Shown here piece by piece: positions 10,601 to 18,790 of a stretch of 47,379 nt of DNA; position 1 is the stretch's first letter; every line of letters starts with the position of its first letter. Origin of the DNA: Candidatus Caccalectryoclostridium excrementigallinarum (lineage in GTDB: Bacteria; Bacillota; Clostridia; Christensenellales; UBA3700); the NCBI GenBank assembly GCA_018714485.1, contig DVNJ01000017.1, positions 1 to 47,379 on the forward strand. The letters are read 5' to 3'. The notes beneath the pieces were generated by a model, which made no database searches, was not told the DNA's origin, and saw only the letters and a list, made by a program, of their open reading frames with translations. The position numbers and the translations under genes were made by a program.

Positions 10601-10820
10601 CCTCGCTCTCCATGGCGTTGTCGGCAAGGCGGCTGAAACTCGCGACTTCGATGTCGAAAGTGCCTTTGAGCGAAAGTTCGCGCAAGATCGCGCGTTCATA
10701 CGAAAGCGTGAAACGATCGGGCACGATGACCAGATGGCGCGTGCCGCGTCGGTAATTCTTTTTGAGCGCGTCCGTCACGGGACGCGAGGTAAGACAATCG
10801 CTGAGAATAAGCTCGAACAT
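7605..10820 (-). CDS. addB: ATP-dependent nuclease subunit B (AddB)
   Basis: The 1071-aa AddB partner carries the C-terminal nuclease signature (GVIDRVDRWG, VDYKSKKA, QTFLYLIAL). It also has the iron-sulfur cysteines: one in YAACPFLYF and three in CKYCAFKNVC at the C-terminus. The N-terminal P-loop (GRAGSGKS-type) of B. subtilis AddB is absent. The first residues run directly into the next conserved block (VIVPDRFTLS, EVASFSRLA). The gene is first in the addB-addA-membrane protein operon. Its promoter places the start site only about 3 nt before the ATG, and no Shine-Dalgarno sequence is visible. Confidence 0.94.
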   Translation of the reverse strand: MFELILSDCLTSRPVTDALKKNYRRGTRHLVIVPDRFTLSYERAILRELSLKGTFDIEVASFSRLADNAMESEGTGCLDSLSEVMLLRKVIERNRDKLKCFAGSAARAGFCSEMYAVLSQVRASGVSLAALKEAAVKLKGKTALKTEDIVLLYGEYMAALGGMEDNQSKLEVLLERVKEGSWRDAHVYISDFTGFTAVEEDIVSALAQNSLSLTMCLPADRSAPNAGIYPLGTLARLTQAAKQAGIKTEVRECRLLKGDLAVLGANLFGYGGKKFTSDGSVFLFSSPTAESEIRWVARQIKGAVTDKGRRYRDFAVVCCDRTEYVGVVDKVFADFGIPVYFDSKSPLAATAGARLLQSGINAVLYGKNRRDVLEFVKCPLTGVAADDADAFENYLLHAGADRSAFDRPFEIELEDMAQAESVRARLMRLLAPLAVFGRTRAAAEEYSKAVTDFFNGCDFVKNNAALVSRLQESDPAQAMVNDQSVAELAAIVTAAEEVFGEDKISPKVYAEVLSSAIEARQVSTVPLSLDCVYVGQVGESRYENCKYMFVVGASLGKLPAESADTGLLSDSDCAEWGRFDAPVHPNARERGLGYKLSALMTLLKPEKKLYVSYCTSDKAGNKTQPSAAMNEIASLLGLKINFFREMPEAIVSRAALARYLGGAGNAKGALISFVGLKRDNIDVLSREDLNALYSYVSEKFGAEYVRNLTEGKRLPFDGGDLSAEVFSGGYASASALERYAACPFLYFMDYVIKAKEREEARLNARDTGTLLHAVLEKFFGDNKQSESWEEGLREKVRSAFDEMLNGEEFSYLKSLPGMRSELERLFERAVFIIGSLTEKMKAGSFRPDATEVRFGFEDGGIPAVTVSAAGRKIKLRGVIDRVDRWGDHVLVVDYKSKKASSLDFSPIKVAKGERIQTFLYLIALLAADKRLKPAGVFYLPLGNDYVSGKDAEERYRYTGFVSSEPEVAKALDPGGTGALYPCKKTAKGLKATKGGTLLSEKGFYKYCEYVLKSISRSLEEMKDGFIMPSPASENICKYCAFKNVCASAGENVRGEKYEDPHIAGEAEDGME

Positions 10821-10829
10821 TCCAATAAT

Positions 10830-10858
10830 AATTTACCAAAGTTTAGCATGAAGGTCAA
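10830..10858 (-). promoter_or_regulatory. Promoter of addB, giving a nearly leaderless mRNA
   Basis: The minus strand reads TTGACC, 17 bp, TAAATT. The predicted start lies about 3 nt upstream of the addB ATG at 10820, so there is no room for a ribosome-binding site. Confidence 0.7.
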
Positions 10859-10878
10859 TATTTATCTTTGATTTTGTT

Positions 10879-10906
10879 TTGTAAATTCGCGCGGCTATGT
10901 TATAAT
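10879..10906 (+). promoter_or_regulatory. Promoter of the lipoprotein gene, predicted leaderless
   Basis: The sequence is TTGTAA, 16 bp, TATAAT at 10901-10906. By standard spacing, transcription would begin at 10913, which is the A of the ATG. Confidence 0.65.
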
Positions 10907-10912
10907 AAGCCT

Positions 10913-11851
10913 ATGAAAAAGAAACTGTTGATAATTCTCGCTCTTGTCCTGACGATCGCCGTGACCGTCATTGCCGCCGCCTGCGGCAACGGCACGCCCG
11001 CTCAGTCCGTGCTCTTCAACACGGCGAGCAAGGTCTGGGGCAAGGACGACGGCAGGGAGATCCTGCTCTTCGACGTGGTGCGCGGCGAGACCACGATCGG
11101 AACTTACGAGATGACGGGCGAATGCGTCATCGACGTCGACATCGCCCTCGGCGAAGAAACGGTCGAAAAGGCGCGCGGCACCTATTTCACTTCCCGCCTG
11201 AGCGTGAGCGAAAACGGCGTCGACACGGAGATAGTCACCCAGTCTTATCTCAACACCCGCTTCATGGTGCAAAAGTCTTACCGCAAGACGACGACGGTCA
11301 AAGAAGGAGTCACGACAATTTCCGAGATCATCGGCACTTACAACGAAGACGATTATGTCTATGTCTACAAGGTGAACGACGAGGAAAAGCGCGCGGACGA
11401 GATCTCGCACGGCGATTTCACCTCCTCCGCCTATGCCGACAACGACTTCATCTATCAGCTCGCGCGGCTCATCTCGGTCACGGGAGCGCTCTCATTCGAC
11501 GTTCCTTATTATAATTACGACGTCGACGGCGCTCTTTCCAACGTCACGATGGAGACTGTCTCCGCCACGGTCATAGGCACGACGGCGCCCTCTCAGGAAG
11601 GCGAAGAGGCGGCAAAGGGCTTCACGGGCATGCGCGGCGATTTCGCCGACGGCACGGGCAAGAGTTATTTCGGCGGCACGATCGGGATCTCGCTCACGCG
11701 CGACTTCCCCGGCAGCGGCACTTCCTTCACCTGCGACGTCATCACCAGCGTGACCGAGGACGGCAAGAATACCGCTCTGACCTATCCCCTGCCCGGCAGG
11801 ATCACCGAAGACGAGATAACCTATCTTTTGAAGAGCGAAACGAGAGAATGA
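10913..11851 (+). CDS. Secreted lipoprotein of unknown function
   Basis: This is a 312-aa protein. The start at 10913 gives a textbook lipoprotein signal peptide: MKKK, a hydrophobic stretch, and a lipobox ending AAAC, with Cys at about residue 24. The mature part is rich in Thr, Ser, Asp and Glu and looks beta-rich, with no motif I recognise. The in-frame upstream start at 10868 would add an unlikely extension over the promoter. There is no ribosome-binding site, and the -10 box TATAAT lies exactly where it would produce a leaderless mRNA. Two terminators follow the stop codon. It is divergent from addB. Confidence 0.85.
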   Translation: MKKKLLIILALVLTIAVTVIAAACGNGTPAQSVLFNTASKVWGKDDGREILLFDVVRGETTIGTYEMTGECVIDVDIALGEETVEKARGTYFTSRLSVSENGVDTEIVTQSYLNTRFMVQKSYRKTTTVKEGVTTISEIIGTYNEDDYVYVYKVNDEEKRADEISHGDFTSSAYADNDFIYQLARLISVTGALSFDVPYYNYDVDGALSNVTMETVSATVIGTTAPSQEGEEAAKGFTGMRGDFADGTGKSYFGGTIGISLTRDFPGSGTSFTCDVITSVTEDGKNTALTYPLPGRITEDEITYLLKSETRE

Positions 11852-11860
11852 CAAAAAACC

Positions 11861-11888
11861 AAAGCGGCGCGAGCCGCTTTTTCTTTGC
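11861..11888 (+). terminator. Terminator after the lipoprotein gene
   Basis: The stem AAAGCGGC with loop GCGA and GCCGCTTT is followed by a T-rich tract. It lies 9 nt after the stop codon. Confidence 0.85.
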
Positions 11889-11914
11889 CGCGGGAATATC
11901 TCCGCGGCTTTTTT
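11887..11914 (+). terminator. Second, tandem terminator
   Basis: The stem GCCGCGG / CCGCGGC has an 8-nt loop and is followed by six T. It begins where the first terminator's T tract ends. The next gene starts only 13 nt further on. Confidence 0.75.
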
Positions 11915-11927
11915 CATAAATTGTCTT

Positions 11928-12857
11928 ATGCCGAAAATATTCTTCAACGCGCAAGGTTATCTCACCGTCAACGGCGCGCCGACGGCGGGAGCATTCGAAT
12001 GCGGGGAAAACGACGAACTCCTCATCGCTTCCTGCGCGGGCGCGGACTATCTGCCCGTGATGGCGAAAGTGCGGCTGAAAAACGGCTGCCCTCTGCCCTG
12101 CGACGGGATAAAGACGATCGCCTGGCAAAGAGGCGTTTTTTCGCTCGTCATAAAAAGCAGGCGTTATTATCCGCCCGCTCCGCCCTCGCTGCGCCTCTGC
12201 CGCTCGCTCTCCTGCCGCGGCGTCGAGCATATGCTGACCGTCTTTGAGCAGGGAGGATATTTTTTCACCATAGAAACGCGCGAGGAGACTTTCACCGCGC
12301 GCATACCTCTCGAGAGTGTCGACTCGGCGGACATTTACGCCCGCGCGATCGACGGCGGCGTTCTCATCATGCTGAAATTTTGCGCAAAAAGGCGGTTCTT
12401 CTTTTGCCTTTTCTATGGCTCGGACTATTTCCCTCTCTGTAAGTGCCTTTGCGACGAAGTCGAGATAAACGACTGCCGGGCGCTGATCACCGACCGCATC
12501 GCCGATATGGCGCGCCTGAGCGTGACGCGGGAATATGCCTTTTCGGGCGGCGGGGCGGAACTTCTCGCGCGCACTTTTTCTTACCGCGAAAACCGCATAG
12601 ACTATCCGCCCGAACTTTTGCCTTACCTTTATTGCGAAAGCGCGCTCGCGGGCGACAGGGAGATGTGCGAGAGCCTTTCCCGCGCGAACGCTTTCGAGCG
12701 TTTTCGCGGCTGCCTGCTCGCCGAGCCGCCCTTCAAACTGCCGCTATATCAAACGGCGCTGCTCCGTCCGACAAGGGAAGGCTACAGCGCCGAAATATAT
12801 GCTTTCAAAGTCGAGGGCGGCACGATCGGGAGCATCACCGCGCTCCGCTCGCTTTGA
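11928..12857 (+). CDS. Hypothetical Cys-rich protein
   Basis: This is a 309-aa protein without signal peptide or membrane helix, rich in Cys (about 16), Arg, Phe and Tyr. The cysteines are scattered (for example LCKCLCD, CRSLSC) and do not form a recognisable zinc-ribbon or iron-sulfur pattern. No family is recognised. The ATG at 11928 has no Shine-Dalgarno sequence and follows the T tract of a terminator by 13 nt. A weak -10-like CATAAA at 11915-11920 would again give an almost leaderless mRNA. The next in-frame ATG is about 45 codons in. The gene converges on rplI with only 13 bp between them. Confidence 0.65.
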   Translation: MPKIFFNAQGYLTVNGAPTAGAFECGENDELLIASCAGADYLPVMAKVRLKNGCPLPCDGIKTIAWQRGVFSLVIKSRRYYPPAPPSLRLCRSLSCRGVEHMLTVFEQGGYFFTIETREETFTARIPLESVDSADIYARAIDGGVLIMLKFCAKRRFFFCLFYGSDYFPLCKCLCDEVEINDCRALITDRIADMARLSVTREYAFSGGGAELLARTFSYRENRIDYPPELLPYLYCESALAGDREMCESLSRANAFERFRGCLLAEPPFKLPLYQTALLRPTREGYSAEIYAFKVEGGTIGSITALRSL

Positions 12858-12870
12858 GCCGCCGACAAGT

Positions 12871-13320
12871 TCAGATCTTTTCGTCCACGACCGAGATAAA
12901 GACGTTCGCGCTCACGCCCGAGCAGAGCTTTATCTCGACTTCGTATTTGCCCACGAGCTTGACCGGCTCTTTGAGGACTATCTTCTTCTTATCCACGGCA
13001 TATCCCATCGCGGCGAGCGAGTCGCTGATCTCCTTTGCCGTGACCGCGCCGAAGAGCTTGCCGTTCTCGCCGCATTTGACCTTTACCGTGACCACGGCGC
13101 CGCGCAGTTTTTCCGCGGTCGCTCTCGCGGCAGCCAGCTCTTTCTGCCTGTCCGCCTCCTCTTTCTGCTTACGCAGTTTGTATTCGTTGAGCACCTTGGG
13201 CGTCGCCTCCACGGCAAAACCCTTTTTGATGAGGAAATTGCGTCCGAAGCCGTCGTTGACCTCGATTATCTCGTCCTTTTTCCCCTGCGCCTTCACGTCC
13301 TGCAAAAGTAATACTTTCAT
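12871..13320 (-). CDS. rplI: 50S ribosomal protein L9
   Basis: The 149-aa protein matches the usual L9 length and layout. The N-terminal rRNA-binding domain has [10 protein letters not shown] and [14 protein letters not shown] long charged connecting helix (about residues 45-75) follows, and then the C-terminal domain ([11 protein letters not shown]). It starts inside the stop codon of the aminotransferase gene (ATGA overlap) with ribosome-binding site GGGAGGAA. rplI usually sits with rpsF or dnaB, so its place as the third gene of an Lrp-aminotransferase operon is unusual. Confidence 0.97.
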   Translation of the reverse strand: MKVLLLQDVKAQGKKDEIIEVNDGFGRNFLIKKGFAVEATPKVLNEYKLRKQKEEADRQKELAAARATAEKLRGAVVTVKVKCGENGKLFGAVTAKEISDSLAAMGYAVDKKKIVLKEPVKLVGKYEVEIKLCSGVSANVFISVVDEKI

Positions 13321-14492
13321 ATTTCCTCCCGTATGTTCAAAAACTTTTTGATCCTGCCGATCGCCCTCTCCAGCTCTTCGAGCGAATAGGCATAGGAAAC
13401 GCGGATATTGTTTTCCCCGCCCCTGCCGAACGCCGAACCGGGGACGACGGCGACTTTTTGCGCTTTGAGCAGGGCGTTTGCGAACTGCTCTCCGTTCATT
13501 CCCGTCGAGGCGACGGAAGGGAACAGATAAAACGCGCCCTTTGCCTCAAAGCATTTCAAGCCCATGGCGTTGAATTCATGCAGCAGATAGCGCCTGCGGC
13601 AATCGTATTCCGTGCGCATTTCCTCCACGGCTTCATAGTCGCTCTCCCTGCCCGTTTCCAGCGCGGCGAGCGCGGCATACTGCGCCATTGTAGGCGCGCA
13701 CATGATCGCATACTGATGCACTTTCAATATCTGATCGAGAATGTCGCGCGGCGCGCAGGCATAACCTATGCGCCAACCCGTCATCGCAAAAGCCTTACTG
13801 AATCCGTTGAGCAGCACGGTGCGCTCGCGCATACCTTCAAGAGAGGCGATCGAGACATGCTTGCCGCCGTAGGTAAGCTCGGAATATATCTCGTCGGAGA
13901 TGACGAGAAGGTCCGCGTCGATGATGACCTGCCTGATCTCTTCGAGTTGAGCGCGCGTCATGATCCCGCCCGTGGGATTGTTGGGATAAGGGAGAATGAT
14001 CGCCTTGGTCTTGGGCGTTATCGCACTTTCGAGCAGCTCTTTTGTGACGATAAAGCCGTTGTCTTCGCGGCACTCCAAGCCGACGGGCGTGCCGCCCGCC
14101 ATGGTCACGCAGGGAGCATAAGACACATAGCTGGGCATGGGCACGAGCACTTCGTCGCCCGGGTCGCAGACGGCGCGCAAAGTGATGTCGATGGCTTCGC
14201 TCGCCCCCACGGTCACGACTATCTCTTCCTTGTCATAGTGCACCTTATAGCGCGAAGAGAGATAACGCGAGATCTCCTCGCGCAGCTTGGGCATGCCCTT
14301 GTTGGAAGTATAATGCGTGAAGCCCTTCTGAACGGAACGTATGCCAGCCTCGCTTATCTCCCACGGCGTACCGAAATCAGGCTCGCCCACGCCCAAAGAG
14401 ATCGCGTCCTTCATCTCGCTGACGATGTCGAAGAACTTACGTATGCCGCTGGGCGCGATCTCTCTGATCCTTTTGCTGACGAAATCCCTCAT
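13317..14492 (-). CDS. PLP-dependent class I/II aminotransferase
   Basis: The 391-aa fold-type I aminotransferase has the catalytic lysine at K233 in [17 protein letters not shown]. The cofactor-phosphate region is VGASEAID, the Asn-containing PYPNNPTGG motif is present, and so is the aspartate of [10 protein letters not shown]. It resembles aspartate/aromatic or MalY/PatA-type enzymes of Firmicutes. Substrate cannot be fixed from sequence. Its start overlaps the stop of the upstream Lrp-type regulator (ATGA), so the regulator likely responds to its amino acid substrate or product. That link is inference. Confidence 0.93.
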   Translation of the reverse strand: MRDFVSKRIREIAPSGIRKFFDIVSEMKDAISLGVGEPDFGTPWEISEAGIRSVQKGFTHYTSNKGMPKLREEISRYLSSRYKVHYDKEEIVVTVGASEAIDITLRAVCDPGDEVLVPMPSYVSYAPCVTMAGGTPVGLECREDNGFIVTKELLESAITPKTKAIILPYPNNPTGGIMTRAQLEEIRQVIIDADLLVISDEIYSELTYGGKHVSIASLEGMRERTVLLNGFSKAFAMTGWRIGYACAPRDILDQILKVHQYAIMCAPTMAQYAALAALETGRESDYEAVEEMRTEYDCRRRYLLHEFNAMGLKCFEAKGAFYLFPSVASTGMNGEQFANALLKAQKVAVVPGSAFGRGGENNIRVSYAYSLEELERAIGRIKKFLNIREEI

Positions 14493-14974
14493 GGCTGCAC
14501 CGGCGGTCTGCCGCCCCCGGTCTTGGTGGTGACAACGCCTTCCACCTTATATTTTTTGAGGATGAAATGCGTCGCGGTCGAGAGCACGCTCTCGATGGCG
14601 GAGAGTTTTTCAGAAACAAAGAGAGAGACGCTGCGCAGCGACTTTCCGTCGATGAAGACGGCGAGATCGAAATCGCCGCTGATGAGATAAACGCTCTTCA
14701 CCTCGGGGAAGCGGCATATCTCTTCGGCGATGGCGTCGAAACCTTTGGACTTTTGCGGCGTGACCTTGACTTCTATCATGGCGTGAACGCTGTCTCTGTC
14801 CAGCATCTCGTCATTCAGAATGGCGCTGTACTTGACGATGGCGCCCGCCTCTTCGAGCGAACTTATGCGCTCTTTCACCTCTTTTTCGCTCTCGCCCAAG
14901 ATCGCGGCGAGCTGCTTGGGAGTGCGGCGGCAATCCTGCGTGAGCAGAGAGAGCAACTGCTTGTTCTTATCCAT
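14489..14974 (-). CDS. Lrp/AsnC-family transcriptional regulator
   Basis: The 161-aa protein has an N-terminal helix-turn-helix (about residues 5-50, with RRTPKQLAAILG and EEAGAIVKYSAIL). A RAM/ligand-binding alpha-beta domain follows (VKSVYLISGDFDLAVFI). Lrp-family members bind amino acids and often act on their own operon. The start at 14974 is preferred over the longer frame at 15025 because AGAGGTGAT lies just upstream. The longer start would fall at the promoter. It heads the operon regulator-aminotransferase-rplI. Confidence 0.92.
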   Translation of the reverse strand: MDKNKQLLSLLTQDCRRTPKQLAAILGESEKEVKERISSLEEAGAIVKYSAILNDEMLDRDSVHAMIEVKVTPQKSKGFDAIAEEICRFPEVKSVYLISGDFDLAVFIDGKSLRSVSLFVSEKLSAIESVLSTATHFILKKYKVEGVVTTKTGGGRPPVQP

Positions 14975-14996
14975 AATATCACCTCTCATTTTTCTT

Positions 14997-15025
14997 ATTA
15001 TAGCGCATAACGCCCGCGTTTGCAA
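14997..15025 (-). promoter_or_regulatory. Promoter of the Lrp-aminotransferase-rplI operon
   Basis: The minus strand reads TTGCAA (15025-15020), 17 bp, TATAAT (15002-14997). The -35 box is a palindrome shared with a promoter on the other strand. Confidence 0.8.
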
Positions 15026-15047
15026 GAATAAAATCCGCGCTTATACA
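15020..15047 (+). promoter_or_regulatory. Promoter of the DUF1540 gene, sharing its -35 box
   Basis: The plus strand reads TTGCAA (15020-15025), 16 bp, TATACA. The same six bases serve as the -35 box of the divergent operon, so polymerase could occupy only one at a time. Confidence 0.55.
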
Positions 15048-15084
15048 AATAATAGCCTTGCATTACCCGAAAGGAGGAAAAACT

Positions 15085-15387
15085 TTGGAAAAACTCGAAT
15101 GTTTTTGCGCCGACTGCGAACACAACCATGCTTGCAGATGCGGCGCGGGGATCGTCAACATGGACAAGGCGGGCGTCTGCCGCACGCGCCAGCGGCGCGG
15201 GCTGGGGATGCTCGGACAAAAATTCGAAGCGGCGCAGGATTTCGCGCTCGTGAGCGACAGCCACACCTTGGTGCAATGCGACTGCACCGACTGCCTTTAC
15301 AACAAGGGCAGGCTCTGCTGCTCCGCCGCCGTCACCGTGCGCGACAAGATGCTGCGCACCAAGTGCACGACCAAAAAAGAGGGGTAA
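15085..15387 (+). CDS. DUF1540 Cys-rich protein
   Basis: The 100-aa protein has two DUF1540-like Cys clusters. The first is CFCADCEHNHACRC followed by a Cys at GVC. The second is CDCTDCLYNKGRLCC near the C-terminus. DUF1540 proteins are small, presumably metal-binding, and common in Clostridia, with no firm function. The start is TTG at 15085 because the strong AAAGGAGG lies 7 nt upstream. The in-frame ATG at 15058 lies upstream of that site. It is divergent from the Lrp regulator. Confidence 0.85.
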   Translation: MEKLECFCADCEHNHACRCGAGIVNMDKAGVCRTRQRRGLGMLGQKFEAAQDFALVSDSHTLVQCDCTDCLYNKGRLCCSAAVTVRDKMLRTKCTTKKEG

Positions 15388-15400
15388 GTCAGCCCCTCTT
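15377..15400. terminator. Bidirectional terminator between DUF1540 and recD2
   Basis: The stem AAGAGGGG / CCCCTCTT has an 8-nt loop. A run of A on the left gives T6 for recD2 on the minus strand. It contains the ends of both convergent genes. Confidence 0.8.
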
Positions 15401-17596
15401 CGACGTTTCCTTGATGAACTCGCCGAGCATGCTGTATCGCCGCGTCGTGTAAGTGTTGGCGACCATGGACGCCAAGGTCTCCCTCGCGCCCACGAGCACG
15501 ACGGCGTTTTTCGCGCGCGTGACCGCCGTATAGAGCAGGTTGCGCGTCATTATCATATAATTTCCCTTCGAAAGCGCGATCACGACGACGGGGAACTCGC
15601 AGCCCTGCGACTTATGCACGCTCACGGCATAGGCGGGCTTGATCTGATCGAGGCTCCCCTGAGTATACTTCGCCTTTTTTCCGTCCTCGAACGTCACCGT
15701 GACGGAGGGCTCGGTCGCGTTCACCGACGTTATATATCCTATGTCGCCGTTATATATCCCGCTGCCCGACGTCCCTTCCTCGGGATCGCTCCATTCAAGG
15801 TCGTAATTGTTCATCGTGTGTATGACCTTATCCCCCAACCTGAGCGTGGAAAGTCCGAGCTTTATCTCGCCCTTTCCCTTTTCCGGCGGATTGAGCGTTT
15901 CTTGCAGGCGGACGTTCATGTTTTCCACCCCTGCTATCCCTTTTTTCATCGGACAGAGGACTTGGATACGGTTTGCCGGCAAGCCCGTGAAGCGCGGCAG
16001 GCGCACCGTGACCATGTCTATCACCGTCCGCAATATCTCCTCCGGATCGTCGCAGGCGGAGAAGAAAAAGTCCGAACTTTTGTTGTCGATGACGGGCATC
16101 TTGCCGCTGTTGATGGCGTGGGCGTTGCTCACGATCAGGCTGTGCTCGTCCTGGCGGTAGATCTGCGTGAGATAATAAACGGGCACGACGCCGCTCGCGA
16201 TCACGTCGGCGAGCACGTTTCCCGCCCCGACGGAAGGCAGCTGATCCTTATCCCCCACCATGACGAGGCTCGCGCCGCCTTTCAGCGCGGAGAGCAGCGC
16301 ACTGAAAACATATTCGTCGCACATGCTCACCTCGTCCACGATGACCGCGTCCGCGTCCAGCTTACTGCTCTCGCCGAAAGAAAAGATACCGCCGTCGCCA
16401 AAGGAAAGGTCGAGCATGCGGTGAATGGTCTTCGCCTCTTCGCCCGTGGCTTCGGTGAGCCGCTTCGCCGCCCTGCCCGTGGGCGCGCAGAGAGCGACCT
16501 TTAAGCCGCGCTGCTTCAATATTGAGATGATACACTTGATTATCGTGGTCTTGCCCGTACCCGGACCGCCCGTGACCACGCAAATGCCGTGATTGAGGCA
16601 GCCCTGAACGGCTTTTTTCTGATTGTCGTGCAAGACTATGCCGTTGATGCGTTCGTATTCGGCGATGTCGTCCGCGCTCGATATTTCCGCCTTGGGCTGC
16701 ATGCGGGCAAGGCGCACGATCGTGCCCGCGATGGCGCGTTCGGAGATATAAAATCCGCTCAAAAGCACCGCCGTATGATCCTCTCTTGCAAGGCAGACTA
16801 TCTTTCCCGAAACTTCCATATCGTCGAGCACGCTCTCCACGAGCGCGTCCGCGTCCAAACGCTGCAACCTGAGCAGTTTCAGGCATTCCTTCACCAACAT
16901 CGCGCGCGGAAGATAGGTATGCCCGTTCTTATTGATCGCCTCTTTGAGCGTGTGGATGACGGCGGCGGAGATACGGAACCTGCTGTCCTCGCGTATGCCC
17001 AACCCCGAGGCTATCTTATCCGCGGTCAGAAAGCCCACTCCGTCCACCTCTTCCACGAGGCGGTAAGGATTGGTCTTGACCGTCTTTTGCGTGTCAGCGC
17101 CGTAGATCTTATATATCCTGATGGCGACGTTCAGCCCGATGTCCAGCTCCTGCAAAAAGAGTATCGCGTCCTGCATGTCGCGCAGATAATGGAACGAGGT
17201 GTTGATCTCCATCGCCTTTTTCAGCGAAACGCCCTTGACGCGCACGAGGGCGGCGGGATCGTTTTCGATGACTTTGAGCGTGTCCGTGCCGAAAACGTCC
17301 ACGATGGCGCGCGCGGTCACCTCGCCCACGCCCTTGAAAAGTCCGCCCGCGAGATATTTGACAATGCTCTCTTCCGAAGTGGGCTGGGCTATGCTCACCT
17401 TTTCGGCGGCGAACTGCTCGCCGAACTGCCTGTTGAGCACATATCTGCCCTCGATGACCAGCTCCTGACCCTCGGTCACGGGCGGAAATTTACCGACAGC
17501 GGTTAAGAGCTTGCCTTTGCAAGCAAGCTCCACCACGCTGTATCCGTTTTCCGCGTTGCGGAAAATTATCTCGTTGACGCTGCCCTTGATCTCCAA
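15389..17596 (-). CDS. recD2: RecD2-type (RecD/TraA) ATP-dependent DNA helicase
   Basis: The 735-aa superfamily 1B 5'-3' helicase has an N-terminal OB-like and helix-hairpin-helix region (about residues 1-200, with KYLAGGLFKGVG). It also has Walker A GGPGTGKTTIIK, Walker B VIVDEVSMCDEY, VGDKDQLPSVGAG, SVHKSQGCEFP and LLYTAVTRAK. RecD2 acts in DNA repair and replication independently of RecBC. The start codon is TTG, placed immediately after the metK TAG stop, with no separate strong ribosome-binding site. This indicates translational coupling in a DUF1858-metK-recD2 operon. Confidence 0.96.
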   Translation of the reverse strand: MEIKGSVNEIIFRNAENGYSVVELACKGKLLTAVGKFPPVTEGQELVIEGRYVLNRQFGEQFAAEKVSIAQPTSEESIVKYLAGGLFKGVGEVTARAIVDVFGTDTLKVIENDPAALVRVKGVSLKKAMEINTSFHYLRDMQDAILFLQELDIGLNVAIRIYKIYGADTQKTVKTNPYRLVEEVDGVGFLTADKIASGLGIREDSRFRISAAVIHTLKEAINKNGHTYLPRAMLVKECLKLLRLQRLDADALVESVLDDMEVSGKIVCLAREDHTAVLLSGFYISERAIAGTIVRLARMQPKAEISSADDIAEYERINGIVLHDNQKKAVQGCLNHGICVVTGGPGTGKTTIIKCIISILKQRGLKVALCAPTGRAAKRLTEATGEEAKTIHRMLDLSFGDGGIFSFGESSKLDADAVIVDEVSMCDEYVFSALLSALKGGASLVMVGDKDQLPSVGAGNVLADVIASGVVPVYYLTQIYRQDEHSLIVSNAHAINSGKMPVIDNKSSDFFFSACDDPEEILRTVIDMVTVRLPRFTGLPANRIQVLCPMKKGIAGVENMNVRLQETLNPPEKGKGEIKLGLSTLRLGDKVIHTMNNYDLEWSDPEEGTSGSGIYNGDIGYITSVNATEPSVTVTFEDGKKAKYTQGSLDQIKPAYAVSVHKSQGCEFPVVVIALSKGNYMIMTRNLLYTAVTRAKNAVVLVGARETLASMVANTYTTRRYSMLGEFIKETSKRG

Positions 17597-18778
17597 CTAT
17601 CTTCGCAATGCCTCTTTGAGTTTTTCCGTCATGTCCGTCCTTTCCCAGGAAAAGCCTTCCCTGCCGAAATGACCGTAATCGGACGTGTTTTCATAGATGG
17701 GCGCGGCAAGTCCCAACTTGTCGATTATCGCCGCGGGACGCAGGTCGAACACCACCTGCACCGCCCGCGCCAACTCGGCGTCGGCGACCTGACCCGTGCC
17801 GAAAGTATCCACGGTGACGCTCACGGGACGCGCCACGCCGATGGCGTACGCCACCTGCATCTGGCAGCGTTCGGCAAGCCCCGCCGCGACCACGTTCTTG
17901 CAGATATAGCGCGCCATATAGCAGGCGCTCCTGTCCACTTTCGTCGAATCTTTGCCCGAAAAAGCGCCGCCTCCGTGCGGACAATAGCCGCCGTAAGTGT
18001 CCACGATTATCTTTCTTCCCGTCACGCCCGAATCGCCTGCTGGACCGCCGAGGACGAATCTTCCCGTGGGATTTATGTAAAGTTTCGTGCCCTCGTCCAT
18101 CATCTCTGCGGGGATCACCGCGTCGATGACTTCGCGCTTGACCGCCACGCGCAGATCTTCCATCTCCACGCCCGGATCGTGCTGAGTGGAGACCACGACC
18201 GTGTCTATGCCCGCGGGCTTGCCGCCGACATAACGCACGGTGACCTGCGCCTTTCCGTCCGGACGCAGAAAAGGCAGTATCCCCTCTTTTCTCACAAAAG
18301 TGAGCCGACGGGTGAGCTTATGGGCAAGAGAGATCGCCAGCGGCATGAGCTCGGGCGTTTCCGAACAGGCATAACCGAACATCATGCCCTGATCGCCCGC
18401 GCCTATCCTGCCGTACTTGTCGCGCTCGCCCTCTTTTTCCTCCACGGAAGAGTCCACGCCCATGGCAATGTCGGGAGATTGCTTTTCGATATTGCAAACT
18501 ATCTCCGCGCTCTTGTCGTCAAAGCCCAGATCGGGCGAAGTGTACCCTATGTCTCCGATCACGCGGCGCGCCACGGCGGGCAGATCCACGCTGCCCCTGC
18601 TCGTTATCTCGCCGAGCAGATACATATGCTCGCCCTTGCAGCAAACTTCGAGCGCCACGCGGCTGAGCGGATCTTGTTTGAGATAAGCGTCGAGAACGGC
18701 GTCGGCGATACGGTCGCAGACCTTGTCGGGATGACCTTCGGTGACGCTTTCGCTGGTGAAAAGCCTGATGTTTTCCAT
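17597..18778 (-). CDS. metK: S-adenosylmethionine synthetase
   Basis: The 393-aa enzyme makes S-adenosylmethionine from methionine and ATP. Family landmarks are [14 protein letters not shown] near the N-terminus, [12 protein letters not shown] in the middle and the loop [19 protein letters not shown]. The length is typical. It starts 12 nt after the DUF1858 gene with GGAG upstream and abuts recD2. No SAM riboswitch is seen ahead of the operon. Confidence 0.98.
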   Translation of the reverse strand: MENIRLFTSESVTEGHPDKVCDRIADAVLDAYLKQDPLSRVALEVCCKGEHMYLLGEITSRGSVDLPAVARRVIGDIGYTSPDLGFDDKSAEIVCNIEKQSPDIAMGVDSSVEEKEGERDKYGRIGAGDQGMMFGYACSETPELMPLAISLAHKLTRRLTFVRKEGILPFLRPDGKAQVTVRYVGGKPAGIDTVVVSTQHDPGVEMEDLRVAVKREVIDAVIPAEMMDEGTKLYINPTGRFVLGGPAGDSGVTGRKIIVDTYGGYCPHGGGAFSGKDSTKVDRSACYMARYICKNVVAAGLAERCQMQVAYAIGVARPVSVTVDTFGTGQVADAELARAVQVVFDLRPAAIIDKLGLAAPIYENTSDYGHFGREGFSWERTDMTEKLKEALRR

Positions 18779-18790
18779 TTTACGCTCCGC

